From: Ophioderma brevispina | Lineage: Eukaryota; Echinodermata; Ophiuroidea; Amphilepidida; Ophiodermatidae | DNA length: 64,000 nt | Assembly: GCA_023653785.1 (NCBI GenBank) | Contig: JAMKCH010002960.1 | Location: forward strand, 1 to 64,000 | Reading direction: 5' to 3' | Part shown: positions 35,749 to 46,908 of the stretch, one piece after another | Position numbering within the stretch: the stretch's first letter is position 1 | How the letters are laid out: each line of letters opens with the position of its first letter | Program-made: the position numbers and the translations under genes | The notes under the pieces: generated by a model | Told to the model about the DNA's origin: nothing | Database searches by the model: none | What the model saw: the letters and a program-made list of their open reading frames with translations, nothing else

Positions 35749-36554
35749 AGATTTTCTTGGGAATTCAATAAGTGTCTGGTTGTTTGGTTAATTTGGTTTG
35801 ATTTTATTATTCTGTGTAATTTAGAGCGATTTGATAGGACTAAGTCCGCTAATGAGAGTTAACTGATTCATTTTGGAAAAACACAAAGTATTGCTGATCA
35901 TAAAGAGACCGTTCACACTGTATTGACAATATTGAAGTTCAAAAAGGATTGTCTATATCTTCAGTATGTTCAATAGTCAATCAGTAGCTCAATTTTGAGT
36001 ATATACAAAATCATGTTTCACGAAATCGTACAAATGTAACCAATACAAATCGGACCAATCCGAATTTGCACTTTCCATTTTGACGAAGCATATCTTTTGT
36101 TCTACGTATTGCATTGAAATGAAATAAACAGCAAATAAAAGCTTACTTATTTGGCTTTAAGAGTATACCAAACAAAGACCCATGCGTACTTTAGTTTTTA
36201 CAAAATGCCTCTCACCCGAGTGTTAACATTTTTGGGGACAGCCTGTATTTTCAGACACACGGGGCCTGAAATGTATTATGGTAGGCCTATAGACAAGCAC
36301 ACAAGATACTGCCTAGGTGGCTTGTTACCTACGATTTTGGTCACAATTAGTTGGAAAACTTGTTCTCAATTATGTCACGTTAAGAAAATCCAAGATTTAT
36401 TTGTAACACTATTTAATGTTTGATCATTGGCATAGTTGGAAGCAGTATTCCCCCAAGAATTTCCGTAGGGGGAAATGGCGACAATTGAGGGTTAAAAATA
36501 AAAAAAAAAAGGTCAAAAAGGAGTTGGAAGTGTTTCAACAACATTTAACCACTT

Positions 36555-36856
36555 TTAAAGGTCCCAGGAAATGAGATGATAAACCTACTCCAAATCTTTA
36601 CGGGACATTCCATTCCAATAAACAGGGCCAGAAAAAAGAATACACTACCAGTGACATCATTAGTGAAACTATTGATTTTCAGTCAGTATCATGAATAGAT
36701 TCACACCAGTCACCTGAAATTTTCTATTACTCTCTGAAAAATCAATAGTTTCACTAATGATGTCATCACCAACCCAAATATTGAATGCTTACTGGTCCCT
36801 CCTTGTAGACTTGACACAACCACATCAATTCTATTTGCATTTCCTGGGACCTTTAA
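36555..36856. mobile_element. TTAA-bounded MITE, near-palindromic (302 bp)
   Basis: TTAAAGGTCCCAGGAAATG at 36555 and the inverse GCATTTCCTGGGACCTTTAA to 36856. An inner inverted pair (TGACATCATTAGTGAAACTA at 36651 and its complement near 36740-36765) makes most of the element foldable. Ends are consistent with TTAA insertion. Noncoding. Confidence 0.8.
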
Positions 36857-37199
36857 CAGAGATCCTCTGACAAGTTCAGTCAGCTAGAGTATAGCTAATC
36901 CTACATATGTCTCTTTTTGCAACTAATTTGGAAGTAAATACCATAAATCCAAGGTTGTATATTGCATATTACACTCTGTCTTTGTAAGCCACAACTAACA
37001 ATGATTTAGTAGCAGAGGCAAGCAAATCCTAGGTGGTCAACTGATCTATAAATACGTATTAGATGCAATGCTTTTTTCAAAGGTAGCAACACACAACTTT
37101 GGATTATGTGGTATTCCAAACCAAGATCCTAACAACCCAAAAGAGAGACATCTGAAATAGAGTTTCTTCCCTGGATGTTGAGATTTCTGTCATTTTAGC

Positions 37200-38384
37200 T
37201 CTTCTTCTTACCGTGTCCAAACACAGTGGTTATCAAATATGATCTCGCCTGAGATGGGTACAATGTCTGGTTGCTTCATTCAAATTCCACAAGGTCCTTG
37301 TCTGTGCATTGTTGCTCCAAAAGTGGGCAGACCACAAGATATTCCATTGTCTGTGGTACTGTTCCACAACCACGGGTAATGTCCTGATCTGTTTCCAGGT
37401 AGCTCCACTTCTGCAAGGAAACCTAAGACCGGCCGATTCTGGTTCTCAATCTGCTGAGACATCGCCATTCAGCCCATGAGGAGTCAGCTCCAGGTTGAAG
37501 ACGCTCACCAGGTTCAATAGCAATAGATGTTACTTGGTTGATAGCAGGTATACCTTTCCAGAAGGCGACTCTCTTAAACTCCATAGAGACTCTTTCAAGG
37601 GGTTGGACTTTGCTAAAGAAACTCTCTCTCTCTCTCTTAGTTAGCAGCAGGTCTCTGTCCGAATATAGGGTGCTTCACATTAGATACTTGGCAGCTACGC
37701 TCTTGCATGCTCGCTACACTACGGCGGATTTCTGGTGGAGCAATTCTTGCTAGGATGTACAAATTCTCCGTTGGAGTTGGGCGAAGACATCCTGTGATAA
37801 GCCGGCAGGAGGCATTTAACACTGGATCAAGATTCTTGGCATAATTTGATCTTTCCCATACAGGGCAAGCAATACTTTGCACATGAGTAGCACAGGGCAA
37901 GTACCGTCGATCTTAGGGTATGTGGGCGAGCATCCCATCTTGTGCTAGTGAGTTTGTTCAAGATGTCATTGCGTGAACATACTTTACTCTTCGTCTTCTT
38001 AATGTGGGTCTTATAAGAGAGAGAGAGAGAGTGCGTTCCAAGGTAAATAAGGAGTGAGTTCATTAAAATTTTGGAAAAGCTTGTCGACAGTTTTATTGTA
38101 GCCCCTTTGGGTACTATGGCTGTTAAAATTGCCAATGAAGAATTGGGTTTCGGTTGGATTCCCGAGATTTTGAAGTCTACTGGTGGAGGTAATTTGTAGA
38201 CTGATGCAACTATGACGTTTAGGTTGTTTCTACAACGGTGCCTGTGACCACATATATAGCACTTCCATATAGTCGATGTGGTCGATGGCAAGGACCATTC
38301 CTGGTATGGTTGGGCGATGATTATCAGTTTAAAGGGTAAAATCTAGACGCTTTCAGGAGCTCCGCCACCTGGACCCCAGAAGCC
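37200..38384 (-). pseudogene. LINE fragment (RT C-terminus and 3' end)
   Basis: Minus-strand frames read LSYKTHIKKTKSKVCSRNDI near 38000, RWDARPHTLRSTVLALCYS near 37910, CPVWERSNYAKNLDPVLNAS near 37840, CRLITGCLRPTPTENLYILA near 37780 and IAPPEIRRS near 37735. Further on come FLAEVELPGN near 37400 and an MEYLVCPLL-like zinc-knuckle tail near 37340. This is the C-terminal third of a non-LTR retrotransposon protein. A GA microsatellite (38014-38030) interrupts the frame near YLG. The stretch 38050-38290 stays open but I do not recognise it. Confidence 0.75.
37911..38384. repeat. 474-bp block, copy 1
   Basis: Nearly identical to 38719-39190; the copies differ by two bases in the GA tract. See the finding on scrambled blocks. 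Confidence 0.85.
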
Positions 38385-38718
38385 ATAATATTAATAAGGC
38401 GGGTCCTGGACCCCACCCGTTAATTTGCAGAGTCCGTGAATTTCGCCGCACCAATACGAAATATCTTCCGACGGGCCTGCCTCAGACTACCCAAAAGACC
38501 ATGTAAATATCTGTACTGTATCTTCCCTAATTTGACCCAATGAAGAACTGAAATAAGTCTTCTAAAATCCCAAATTGTGACTCCATGAAGAACTGCAATA
38601 TTAGTCTTCTAAATCGATAATTATGGCCTTATGAAGGACTGAAATAATAGTCTTCCTTACTCTCTAAATGTAAACGAGTGAAAATTTCACTCCCCAAAAA
38701 AAAAAAAAAAAAAAAAAA

Positions 38719-39190
38719 TCTTAGGGTATGTGGGCGAGCATCCCATCTTGTGCTAGTGAGTTTGTTCAAGATGTCATTGCGTGAACATACTTTACTCTTC
38801 GTCTTCTTAATGTGGGTCTTATAAGAGAGAGAGAGAGTGCGTTCCAAGGTAAATAAGGAGTGAGTTCATTAAAATTTTGGAAAAGCTTGTCGACAGTTTT
38901 ATTGTAGCCCCTTTGGGTACTATGGCTGTTAAAATTGCCAATGAAGAATTGGGTTTCGGTTGGATTCCCGAGATTTTGAAGTCTACTGGTGGAGGTAATT
39001 TGTAGACTGATGCAACTATGACGTTTAGGTTGTTTCTACAACGGTGCCTGTGACCACATATATAGCACTTCCATATAGTCGATGTGGTCGATGGCAAGGA
39101 CCATTCCTGGTATGGTTGGGCGATGATTATCAGTTTAAAGGGTAAAATCTAGACGCTTTCAGGAGCTCCGCCACCTGGACCCCAGAAGCC
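38719..39190. repeat. 474-bp block, copy 2
   Basis: Second copy of 37911-38384 in the same orientation. On its left it is preceded by a ~24-base A-tract; on its right it is joined directly to the GTGTTGTCCTTCG block. Confidence 0.85.
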
Positions 39191-39420
39191 GTGTTGTCCT
39201 TCGTTTCACTCCTCAAAAGTGTTGTCCTTCGTTTAACTCCTCAAACGAGTGGAAATCCACTCTTTTTGGAGTGATTTTTACTCTTTTTGAGTGGAAATTC
39301 ACTCTTTTTAAGAACAAAAAAAAAAAAAAAAAAAAATTGTGACTCCATGAAGAACTGCAATATTAGTCTTCTAAATCGATAATTATGGCCTTATGAAGGA
39401 CTGAAATAATAGTCTTCCTT

Positions 39421-39780
39421 ACTCTCTAAATGTAAACGAGTGAAAATTTCACTCCCCAAAAGAGTGAAACTCTTTTAAACCACTCTAAAATGAGTAGTTT
39501 GTACTTAAAAGAGCGAATTCCCACTCAAAAAAGAGTGAACATCACTCCAAAAAGAGTGGATTTCCACTCGTTTTCGTGTTGTCCTTCGTTTCACTCCTCA
39601 AAAGTGTTGTCCTTCGTTTAACTCCTCAAACGAGTGGAAATCCACTCTTTTTGGAGTGATTTTTACTCTTTTTGAGTGGAAATTCACTCTTTTTAAGAAC
39701 AAACCACTCATTTTGGAGTGGTTTACAAGAGTTTCACTCTCTTGGGGAGTGAAATTTTCACTCGTTTACATTTAGAGAGT
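39421..39780. repeat. Foldback of GAGTG/CACTC modules
   Basis: The left arm 39421-39573 and right arm 39628-39780 are inverted copies (ACTCTCTAAATGTAAACGAG against its complement at the far end). Each arm consists of short modules of GAGTG...CACTC separated by A- or T-runs, so it can form many nested small hairpins. The ~55-base loop contains two copies of GTGTTGTCCTTCGTTT. Confidence 0.85.
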
Positions 39781-40229
39781 ATCACTAAGTATGACTTAGT
39801 CTCCTTATGGGAGACTAAGACTCCTTATGGTAACCATGAAAACCAGTGTCTCCAGTCACCATGACAACAACCATCAATCCAACCGAAGATTGGAAAGCAG
39901 AAACAATACAGGAAGAAGATAGAACTTCTAAATAAGTTTTCACAGAAATATATGTGAAAAACAAAGATCCCAAAAATTGAAAACGTAGGAGTTAAAAAGT
40001 TTGAAAGCAATTGCTTAATTTGGTATTTTCAGTGTTTGGAAAACAAGGCAGATGCACACAGACTATAAATTGACTCAACTCCGAGACAAGTCAATTTTAT
40101 TTGTAATCAAACTTAAGAGACATAGATTATCTAACTTAGAGTCTAAGTGTACCCAAAGAGTACAGCTCATTTAAGTTGATTGATTATCACCAGCACAATA
40201 TCCTGAACATGGGATAAGGCTGAGAAAAT
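39781..40229. other. Intergenic, no gene seen
   Basis: No recognisable frame or repeat end beyond short duplicated words (GACTTAGTCTCCTTATGG near 39792). Confidence 0.4.
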
Positions 40230-40440
40230 AGAGTTTACACTCTCTCTTCAAAAGAAGGGGTGATATGATATGTTTTTTATGTCAAGGCTATCAAGGCACT
40301 AACAGCAGTTATCTAATTGCTAACGCTGACGGATTGGCGCCAAGATAGAGATTAACCTCCCTTTTGAAGCTCTGCAAGTCCTGGTTTGATGCTACATGAG
40401 CAGGGAGGGCGTTCCCTTATACACACAATCAGCTCGTTCA
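40230..40440 (-). pseudogene. LINE 3' coding remnant
   Basis: The minus strand reads NALPAHVASNQDLQSFKREV followed by NLYL, the ending typical of CR1-like LINE proteins (WNxLP...FKxxLxxYL). No more of the element is readable upstream. Confidence 0.6.
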
Positions 40441-41112
40441 GGCAAACAAAGCACAACATTTATATCGCCGTGGCCGACGTCACTTCATTTGCATACTGTC
40501 AATTAGTACCGGCTTTTGCCATGTCGCCTTGGATGATGAGCGTATGGTAACAAATACAGAGTATATTGGTAGTCACTGCAGAAACCGCTAAATAACAAAT
40601 AAAGATTAATTGGCAACCAATGATCACATGGCAACTCCAGCAGCCCACTGCTAGGAATACAACAGTTCTCATCACGAACTCTCAGAATTTGAATACTGTC
40701 ACCATTAAGTAAGGTGTTATTTGGAATTTACTGACATGCGTCTGTTGTGACCTACTTTTTCCATGTACAATGTCGCAGAAAGTATTGTGCTGGGTCATTA
40801 CATCAATAACTACAGATGGTGATGGCTGATGACGGAAAGATTTGTACTTATTACTTCATCCTGATATTATACACTTCTAGTGCACCAGTTTATTGTTGAT
40901 TAATCATTGTTTGTTGCAGTGCATTATATTCTACGAATCATTCTCCAGTGGTGTCTGAGGCACAGACAACAAATATAAACCTGCACGCCAAACAGAAATT
41001 CTAGATAACCTTGCACCGAAACAAAATAATCTGGATAATTTGCATGCCCTCCGTCTCGTGGTTACTTCAGACAAACCTCTCGAACACGAGAATTATTCGT
41101 AAAATACAAGCT

Positions 41113-41276
41113 CTGGGCCCGTTTAACAAGATTTACGATCGATTTGTAATCGAGCGTTACCTCGATCAAGCGTAAGTTTGAACTACAATCACGTTCAAAC
41201 TTACGCTTAATCGAGTTAACGCTCGATAAATTCAAACTTAAATTGATCGTAAGTCTTTGTGTGAAACGGGGCCCAG
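41113..41276. mobile_element. Palindromic MITE (164 bp)
   Basis: CTGGGCCCGTTTAACAAGAT at the left and the inverse ending ACGGGGCCCAG on the right, with inner arms GCGTAAGTTTGAAC and GTTCAAACTTACGC around a nine-base loop (41172-41201 region). It is a single long hairpin. Target duplication was not resolved. Confidence 0.75.
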
Positions 41277-41839
41277 AACAACCATGGATATCAATATACA
41301 ACTATTTACCAGCCATGTCCATCAAGCATCGTTGAAAGGGTGGTTGACAACGTTATCCTAATGTGTGAAAATGGCGTGTTTGAGTGACCTTTTAAATTCC
41401 CCATTTTCTCCGGACCTCTATATAATATTTTGTTTTCAATCAAATAAAAACATGGGTTGATAAAGGAGTTTTCTGAACAAATTAAAAACCGAACTTTTTC
41501 AAATTGGAAATTGAAATCTGTACCTATCAATTGAAAAACATATTTAAAAAATAAATTTAACCAAAATCAGTAAATCAACCCTGAACAAGAGGGTATTCTA
41601 CCGCCTGTCCTAAAAAATGGTACAATCAACACCCGATTTTTTTTCATTATATCCACCATAAATAAGTCGGATGTAACCTCACAATAAAGAGAAAATCCAG
41701 GCTTTTCCAGGATTTTTTTTGTTCATCTCATTTGCCTTGTTTTTCAATTCGAGAGATAACTCCATTTACTGCGGAACCCAAAAATCTAGTTTGTGCCACT
41801 TTCTGGTTTGAGTGAAAACGGTGAATTGGAATTTGTTAA

Positions 41840-44190
41840 ACTAGTTATTGTACTCACAATACATCACAACCCAGGATTAGGCCTAATAATATGGTCAAAT
41901 GCCTGCAACTCTCATCGCAACATTTTAACCAATGACTTGACACCAATGTCCAGTTCATTGTTTTATCACAAACCTCTCTGATCATTACCCCATCTTTCTT
42001 ACCAATGAAAAACATAGGCCGAATAATGAGCTCTACACCGCTTACAAGATCGTCACGTCAACTCAAGCCAATAACATCAAAGGTCTGAATAATGCCCTCT
42101 CTCTTATAGATTGGCAATCCATTAAAGACAATCCCGATCCAGACTTAGCCTACAAGATTTTAACATAATTTTACAGAACTTTCAATTATCACGTCCATCA
42201 ACCAAGATTATCTCTCGACTTAAACGCACCAAAAAACCTTGATTACTAAAGGCCTAATTAAATCACTTAAAACAAAGGATAAAAGTATACAAAACCTATA
42301 TTGCCTAAACCGACACCTAATAATAAACTCGAAAAATATAATAACTACCGCAATTATCTTAATCTCTTACTTAGACTCAGTAAAAAATCATACATAAGTA
42401 ATAAATTGAAAATAATAACATAATACTAAAAAATGTGGCCAATACTAAACGAACTACTTGGACGCAATAAGAAAATCAAAGTTCCGGACTTCTTAAAACG
42501 ACAACGGGGAATAAGTTAACGATGTAAGTCGTGCAAGAGAACTTTACACCTTTTTTGCTAACATTGGTAGAATCTCTTGGCCGATAAAATCTCTAATCCG
42601 CCCAATGATTATGCACCACCTTTATCATCGTTTAATAATCCAAATAGCATTTTTTATTTATCCAACTTCTGCTGCTGAAATTGACAAAATAACATCAAAG
42701 TTGAAAACCAACAGCAGTGCGCTGAGGATCAAGTAACAAGCTTCTTAGCAAATTTCGCCACCATCAGTGATGTCCTTGCCCATATTTTTAATAACTCATT
42801 TTCTACTGGCATTGTCCATCCTTACTAAAAGAGGCTTATGTTATACCGGTCTCAAAGGCTGTGATAACACGACTTACTAATTACAGACCAATTTCAATCC
42901 TAGAACCAGCTATTCTCCAAACTAACTTTGAAAAGATTGTTCGCATTCGTGTATTTGACTTCAATATCCCGTCGCAATATACTCACCTCGCACCAATTGG
43001 TTTTAGTCCTAAACGATCGACATACTGGCAGTTAATGAGCTTTATTGCGCCATAGCCAAAAATCTTGAACAAATTCACACATTGGATTTTCTGATCTTAT
43101 CAAGCCTTTGATACCATAACCATGATATTCTTCGTCATAAACTCAATAATTGGTATCGAGGCCTTGCCACGTTGGATTAAAAATTACCTCTCGGTAGAAA
43201 CAAAGTATTCATTCAACAACATCTTATCTGAAACTACAAATGTCATATTGGATTTCCACAGGGATCTTTCCGGGGGACCAAAATACTACTTCGTTTCTTA
43301 TTATATACAATGACCTCCCATCTGCTCCAAAAACCCCATTTTTATTTTATTGCAGACGCACAAATATTGTAATTCTCACATCATGATCCCAAAACTGGAA
43401 ACAATTATAAATACTTGAATTAATCAAAATTTCCAATTGGTTTAAACAAAAGTTATTTCTCTTCACATTGAAAAAAACTAATTACTGATATTTAAAAATA
43501 ATCACAGTAACAAACAAGACATTACACCTAAGCTTAAAATAGATAATACATTCATGCAGCCAAGGTTTTTGGTTTGAGACTACTAAATTTCTAGGCCTAC
43601 TCTTTGATTACAATTTTATCATGGACATCACACACAACCTGTTTCTAGAAATAGTGTCTACATACAATGGTATATTCGTAAAGTCGTCCGCCTCCTCTGA
43701 GTCAACGGAAAACATTATATATTCCTCTTTTTCTACCTTATTTTTCTTATGGGGCCATGATATGGGCCGACGCCACAATGCCAATCTTGACTCGCTATTT
43801 CTACTTCAAAAAAGAATTATAAGAACATTGTACTATCTCTATATGGCTTGCTCATACTGACCCCCCTTTTTTTCGTCTCTTAAAACACTGAAGATTTATG
43901 ATATCTACAACTACAGCTTGCATCTTTTATGTTCCGCCTTAAAAATCAGCATGATCTCCTCCCCAATGACTGTCTGATGACTTCTTTAACATTGACAACC
44001 TTCCTCACTATAATACTAGACATGCCAAAGACTTTTTCATCAGAAAACGACGCAGTTTGGTTGCCAGAAAACACCCCAATTCTCAGGCCCTCTATTTGGA
44101 AAAATCTACCTGATCACCTAAAAAATTCCCCTTCCTTTGCGTCTTTCAAAACTACCGTAAAAATAAACTCATCAGTTTCACAACAATGAC
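41840..44190 (+). pseudogene. LINE (endonuclease end + reverse transcriptase), degraded
   Basis: Starts within the end of the endonuclease: NLSDHYPIFLTNEKHRPN near 41968. Then LYTAYKIVTSTQANNIKGLN near 42030, YNNYRNYLNLLLRLSKKSYI near 42338, the RT start LTNYRPISIL near 42873, FEKIVRIRVFDFN near 42928, TYWQLMSF near 43020, GFPQGSF near 43253 (motif B), an ADAQI remnant near 43355 where the catalytic Asp pair is expected, ILYPLFLPYFSYGAMIWADA-like near 43710-43780, MFRLKNQHDLLPNDC at 43929, and HARHAKDFF/SKLP-type tail near 44010-44170. Stops and frameshifts are frequent, so it is inactive. The 5' part is missing. Confidence 0.8.
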
Positions 44191-44454
44191 CTCTCTCCAT
44201 AACTTGTTATCATCTCTGCTTTCAAACTTTTGTTTTCAGTTGATAAAATTTACCAGTCGGTTTATACTTTTTATTCTGCCGTCCTTCTTGTTATTTTGTC
44301 GTGTTGTCGTACTTCTACATCGTCTCGTCCTGTTTTGTTGTTTGTTCCTCCCTTCGTTTGTTAACGTGATCCCCACGTCCTATAATTTGTCTGTTTTTAC
44401 ATCCAGGACCATTTTCCTCACTATCTGCTCACAATATACAATTTCTTCTCATTA

Positions 44455-45330
44455 AAATTCCCTTTGAAACTATGCTTATTTTATTTTTGTATTATCGATT
44501 TTACCAAGTAGAGTTCCTGGAAATGATGTTCGTCCATCCTATTCAATAGTTATTACTGTAGACAATTTTTTTGTCAAGGGCACTACAATCCCACGCTATC
44601 TCAATCAACATTGCTTATCAGGCATAATTATATTCTATATTGCATATTTGCTTGTTTATTATTCATAATTATATTCTATTTGTATATTTGAATGTTGAGA
44701 TTACAATAACTTTAGATTGCTTGCTTGTTATTCCCACTTGGAGCAATATGAAAATTTTTAAAATGGATTCAACTTCATAACGAAACTCTAAAAGTTCCTT
44801 AGGTGGTGGAAGTTTGATCAGTAAGTTCTGGCTTTACGATAATGTTGAAAAAAAAAAATAAATTCGACATCCTGTTCTTTGTTAGAAGAGAACCAATGAG
44901 CCGTACAGCCGGCGTACAACCACCTGGAGGAGAGAGTTTTTTATGGTCTTGAGTATCAGAAACGCAAATGTCCTACCAACATTTTGATACTTTGCTTCCA
45001 AATTCACATTGTATTGACTTCAATACGTATTATGCCACAAAGACAGTGCAATATTCTTAAACCATTTCTTTGGATTGAGTTTTTTATTTTGGTTTGCAAT
45101 TACAATTCCCTTCTGGCATGATTTTAACGATCCCAATTTGAAATCCTTAAAGTTCCATTTCATTGACGTGCAATAAATGTTTTGAATGTTTTATTATTTA
45201 TGAAAAAATGAATTTTCATGAACTGATTAGTTGACTATAAACTTGTGTCGATAAAACTCGCCATTCTTTTGTTTACTTTCATCTGTGTTTTTTTCTCTTG
45301 TCAAGTTGCATCGTTTGTTTATATTTTAAG
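44455..45330. other. AT-rich tail between LINE and mariner right end
   Basis: No coding frame. A repeated ATAATTATATTCTAT word occurs at 44623 and 44665. Confidence 0.4.
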
Positions 45331-45540
45331 ACATCATGTCATAACTGGGCGAAGCAACCCTGCACATGCATAAAAGTGGCACAAAATCGATTTTGATGTA
45401 AGCAAATAAGATGAAACAAACACCATTGGAAAGCCTGGTCTTTATTCTTTAATATTATGCCAAGTAAGAATAACTTATTTTGAAATTTCATATTTAACCA
45501 ATTTTTTTCTGATTGTACCATTTTTTTTAGACAGGCTGTA

Positions 45541-46319
45541 TATGAAAACGTAGATTTTTAAAAACTTTGTTTATTAGTCGATAATTTTTATTTCGAAAAA
45601 GTTTATCATTCATTCATGATTAAATGATTGACTGTTGAAAACCATGTTTCTCAAAAATGTTTCAATAAACTTAGTTTTCAAGTAAAAACCTCCGAGTCGG
45701 TTTATTGAATTGAAAAACTGATTTTATCACTTTATCAAATTAAAAGTTTTTCAACTCGGATATGAAAAAATGGATTTAGGCTTCTCACTTGAAATCGATA
45801 TTTTGTGAGTTTATAATTACAAAGTTCGAACTGACATTTTGGTGATTTAGAAATATAAAATAAAACAAACCAAAATCTAAACTAACCAAAGAAATTTTAT
45901 CGGAAACGTGACCTTTAAAAAAATTTACATTTTGAAAACTTAAAAGATATATCATTTCATGGCTTAGCAAATATAAAATTTTAAAAATCTCGCAATAACT
46001 CAAAATGTCATTTAAAACCTTGTAATTCTCAGTTCAAAATGATCACTGACAAACTCAGATTATAAACTTGAAGAACAGTAGGATTTTATGAATGACAAAC
46101 TTTTCAGTAAATATGTATAGCTTTTCTCGATAAACTAAGTTTTCAATAAAAAAAAACAAGTTTTCACCTAAAACTAAATTTTCAGTTGAAAAAAAACCCT
46201 TTCTGTTAAATACTACGAATTTCACGAAAAAAATAATTAAAAATTAATTATGACCAAAAACAAAATAGTGTAACGAAGTATGAGGATTTAGCCTGCCATA
46301 CATGGCATAACTATATACC
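45541..46319. other. Intergenic, no gene seen
   Basis: Very AT-rich with repeated TTTTCAAnT words; no recognisable element or exon. Confidence 0.4.
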
Positions 46320-46321
46320 TA

Positions 46322-46906
46322 CACTGTAAAAAAATTACAGTGCAATTTACAGGAAAATACTGTAAAAACTTCCCAAAACTTACAGTATTTGGCTGTAATT
46401 TGGAAATACAGGAAAATACTGTAAATTTTATGTCCAATTTTCCAGACTTTATTCGAAATTTAATGAGTAACAACATCATTATTCACAACTATGAATTTTT
46501 TAATTATACCATTAAGTATACTAAAATATACAGGGAAAAATACTGTAAATTTTACAGGAAAATCCTGGCGGCAATTCTGCCAACAAAACCCAGTAAAATA
46601 TAGCTTTTACAGGTTTTCATTCAAATTTACTGTATATTTTACAGTTTGATGTAATACATTTTACAACAAACTGTAAATTTTACAGTATATGCACTGTAAA
46701 AAAATGTGGATAGGCCTACTAAGTTGGGGTGTTCGTCAGTGCTTTTTTATTCTCCACACATTCTGTATAATAGCTCACCAAATATATATGTTTTTAAGCG
46801 TTTTGATTAAATTAATATTTACAATATACTGTAAATTTTACGTTAATTTGTTGGCAGGATTGCTGCCAGTATTTTACTGTCAAATTTACAGTATTTTTTT
46901 ACAGTG
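46322..46906. mobile_element. CACTGTAAAAAAA MITE with TA target duplication
   Basis: CACTGTAAAAAAATTACAG at 46322 and TACAGTATTTTTTTACAGTG ending 46906, flanked by TA at 46320-46321 and 46907-46908. The interior is full of TTTACAGTA/TACTGTAAA words. A further GCACTGTAAAAAAATG lies at 46690-46705, so this may be a composite of two copies or an element with subterminal repeats. No coding capacity. Confidence 0.8.
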
Positions 46907-46908
46907 TA

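Larger units (their letters stand above)
34171..36245. mobile_element. Mariner-like element with palindromic arrays
   Basis: CAGGCTGTCCCAAAAAATG at 34171 is answered by its inverse ending CCTG at 36245, and TA flanks both ends (34169-34170, 36246-36247). Inverted similarity continues for roughly 200 bases (TGTTAACACTCGG, CCAAACAAAGACTCATG, AAGCATATCTTTTGTTCTA). There is no recognisable transposase; the interior is dominated by two arrays of a 15-bp unit (34722-34891 and 35562-35748). The 135- and 101-codon frames through the arrays read RSDVSRSDVSR-type repeats and are shadows of the array, not genes. Confidence 0.75.
41601..45538. mobile_element. Mariner-like element interrupted by a LINE
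   Basis: The left CCGCCTGTCCTAAAAAATGG and right CCATTTTTTTTAGACAGGCTG are inverted, with TA at 41599-41600 and 45539-45540. Inverted similarity runs about 200 bases inward (TTCATCTCATTTGC, TTTGTGCCACTTT). The ends resemble those of 34171-36245, so the two are related. Nearly everything between about 41830 and 44450 is LINE sequence. Confidence 0.7.

Noticed and set aside
35455..35862. 135-codon frame with RSDVSRSDVSR repeats and its 101-codon opposite-strand partner
   Set aside because: Both are translations of the 15-bp hairpin array; the repeat length is a multiple of three, so any frame stays open.
38050..38291. Start of a frame containing KCYICGHRHRCRNN, first thought to be a zinc-finger gene
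   Set aside because: Only one Cys-x2-Cys pair; it runs into LINE RT sequence and is duplicated with the 474-bp block, so it is more likely a worn part of the retroelement.
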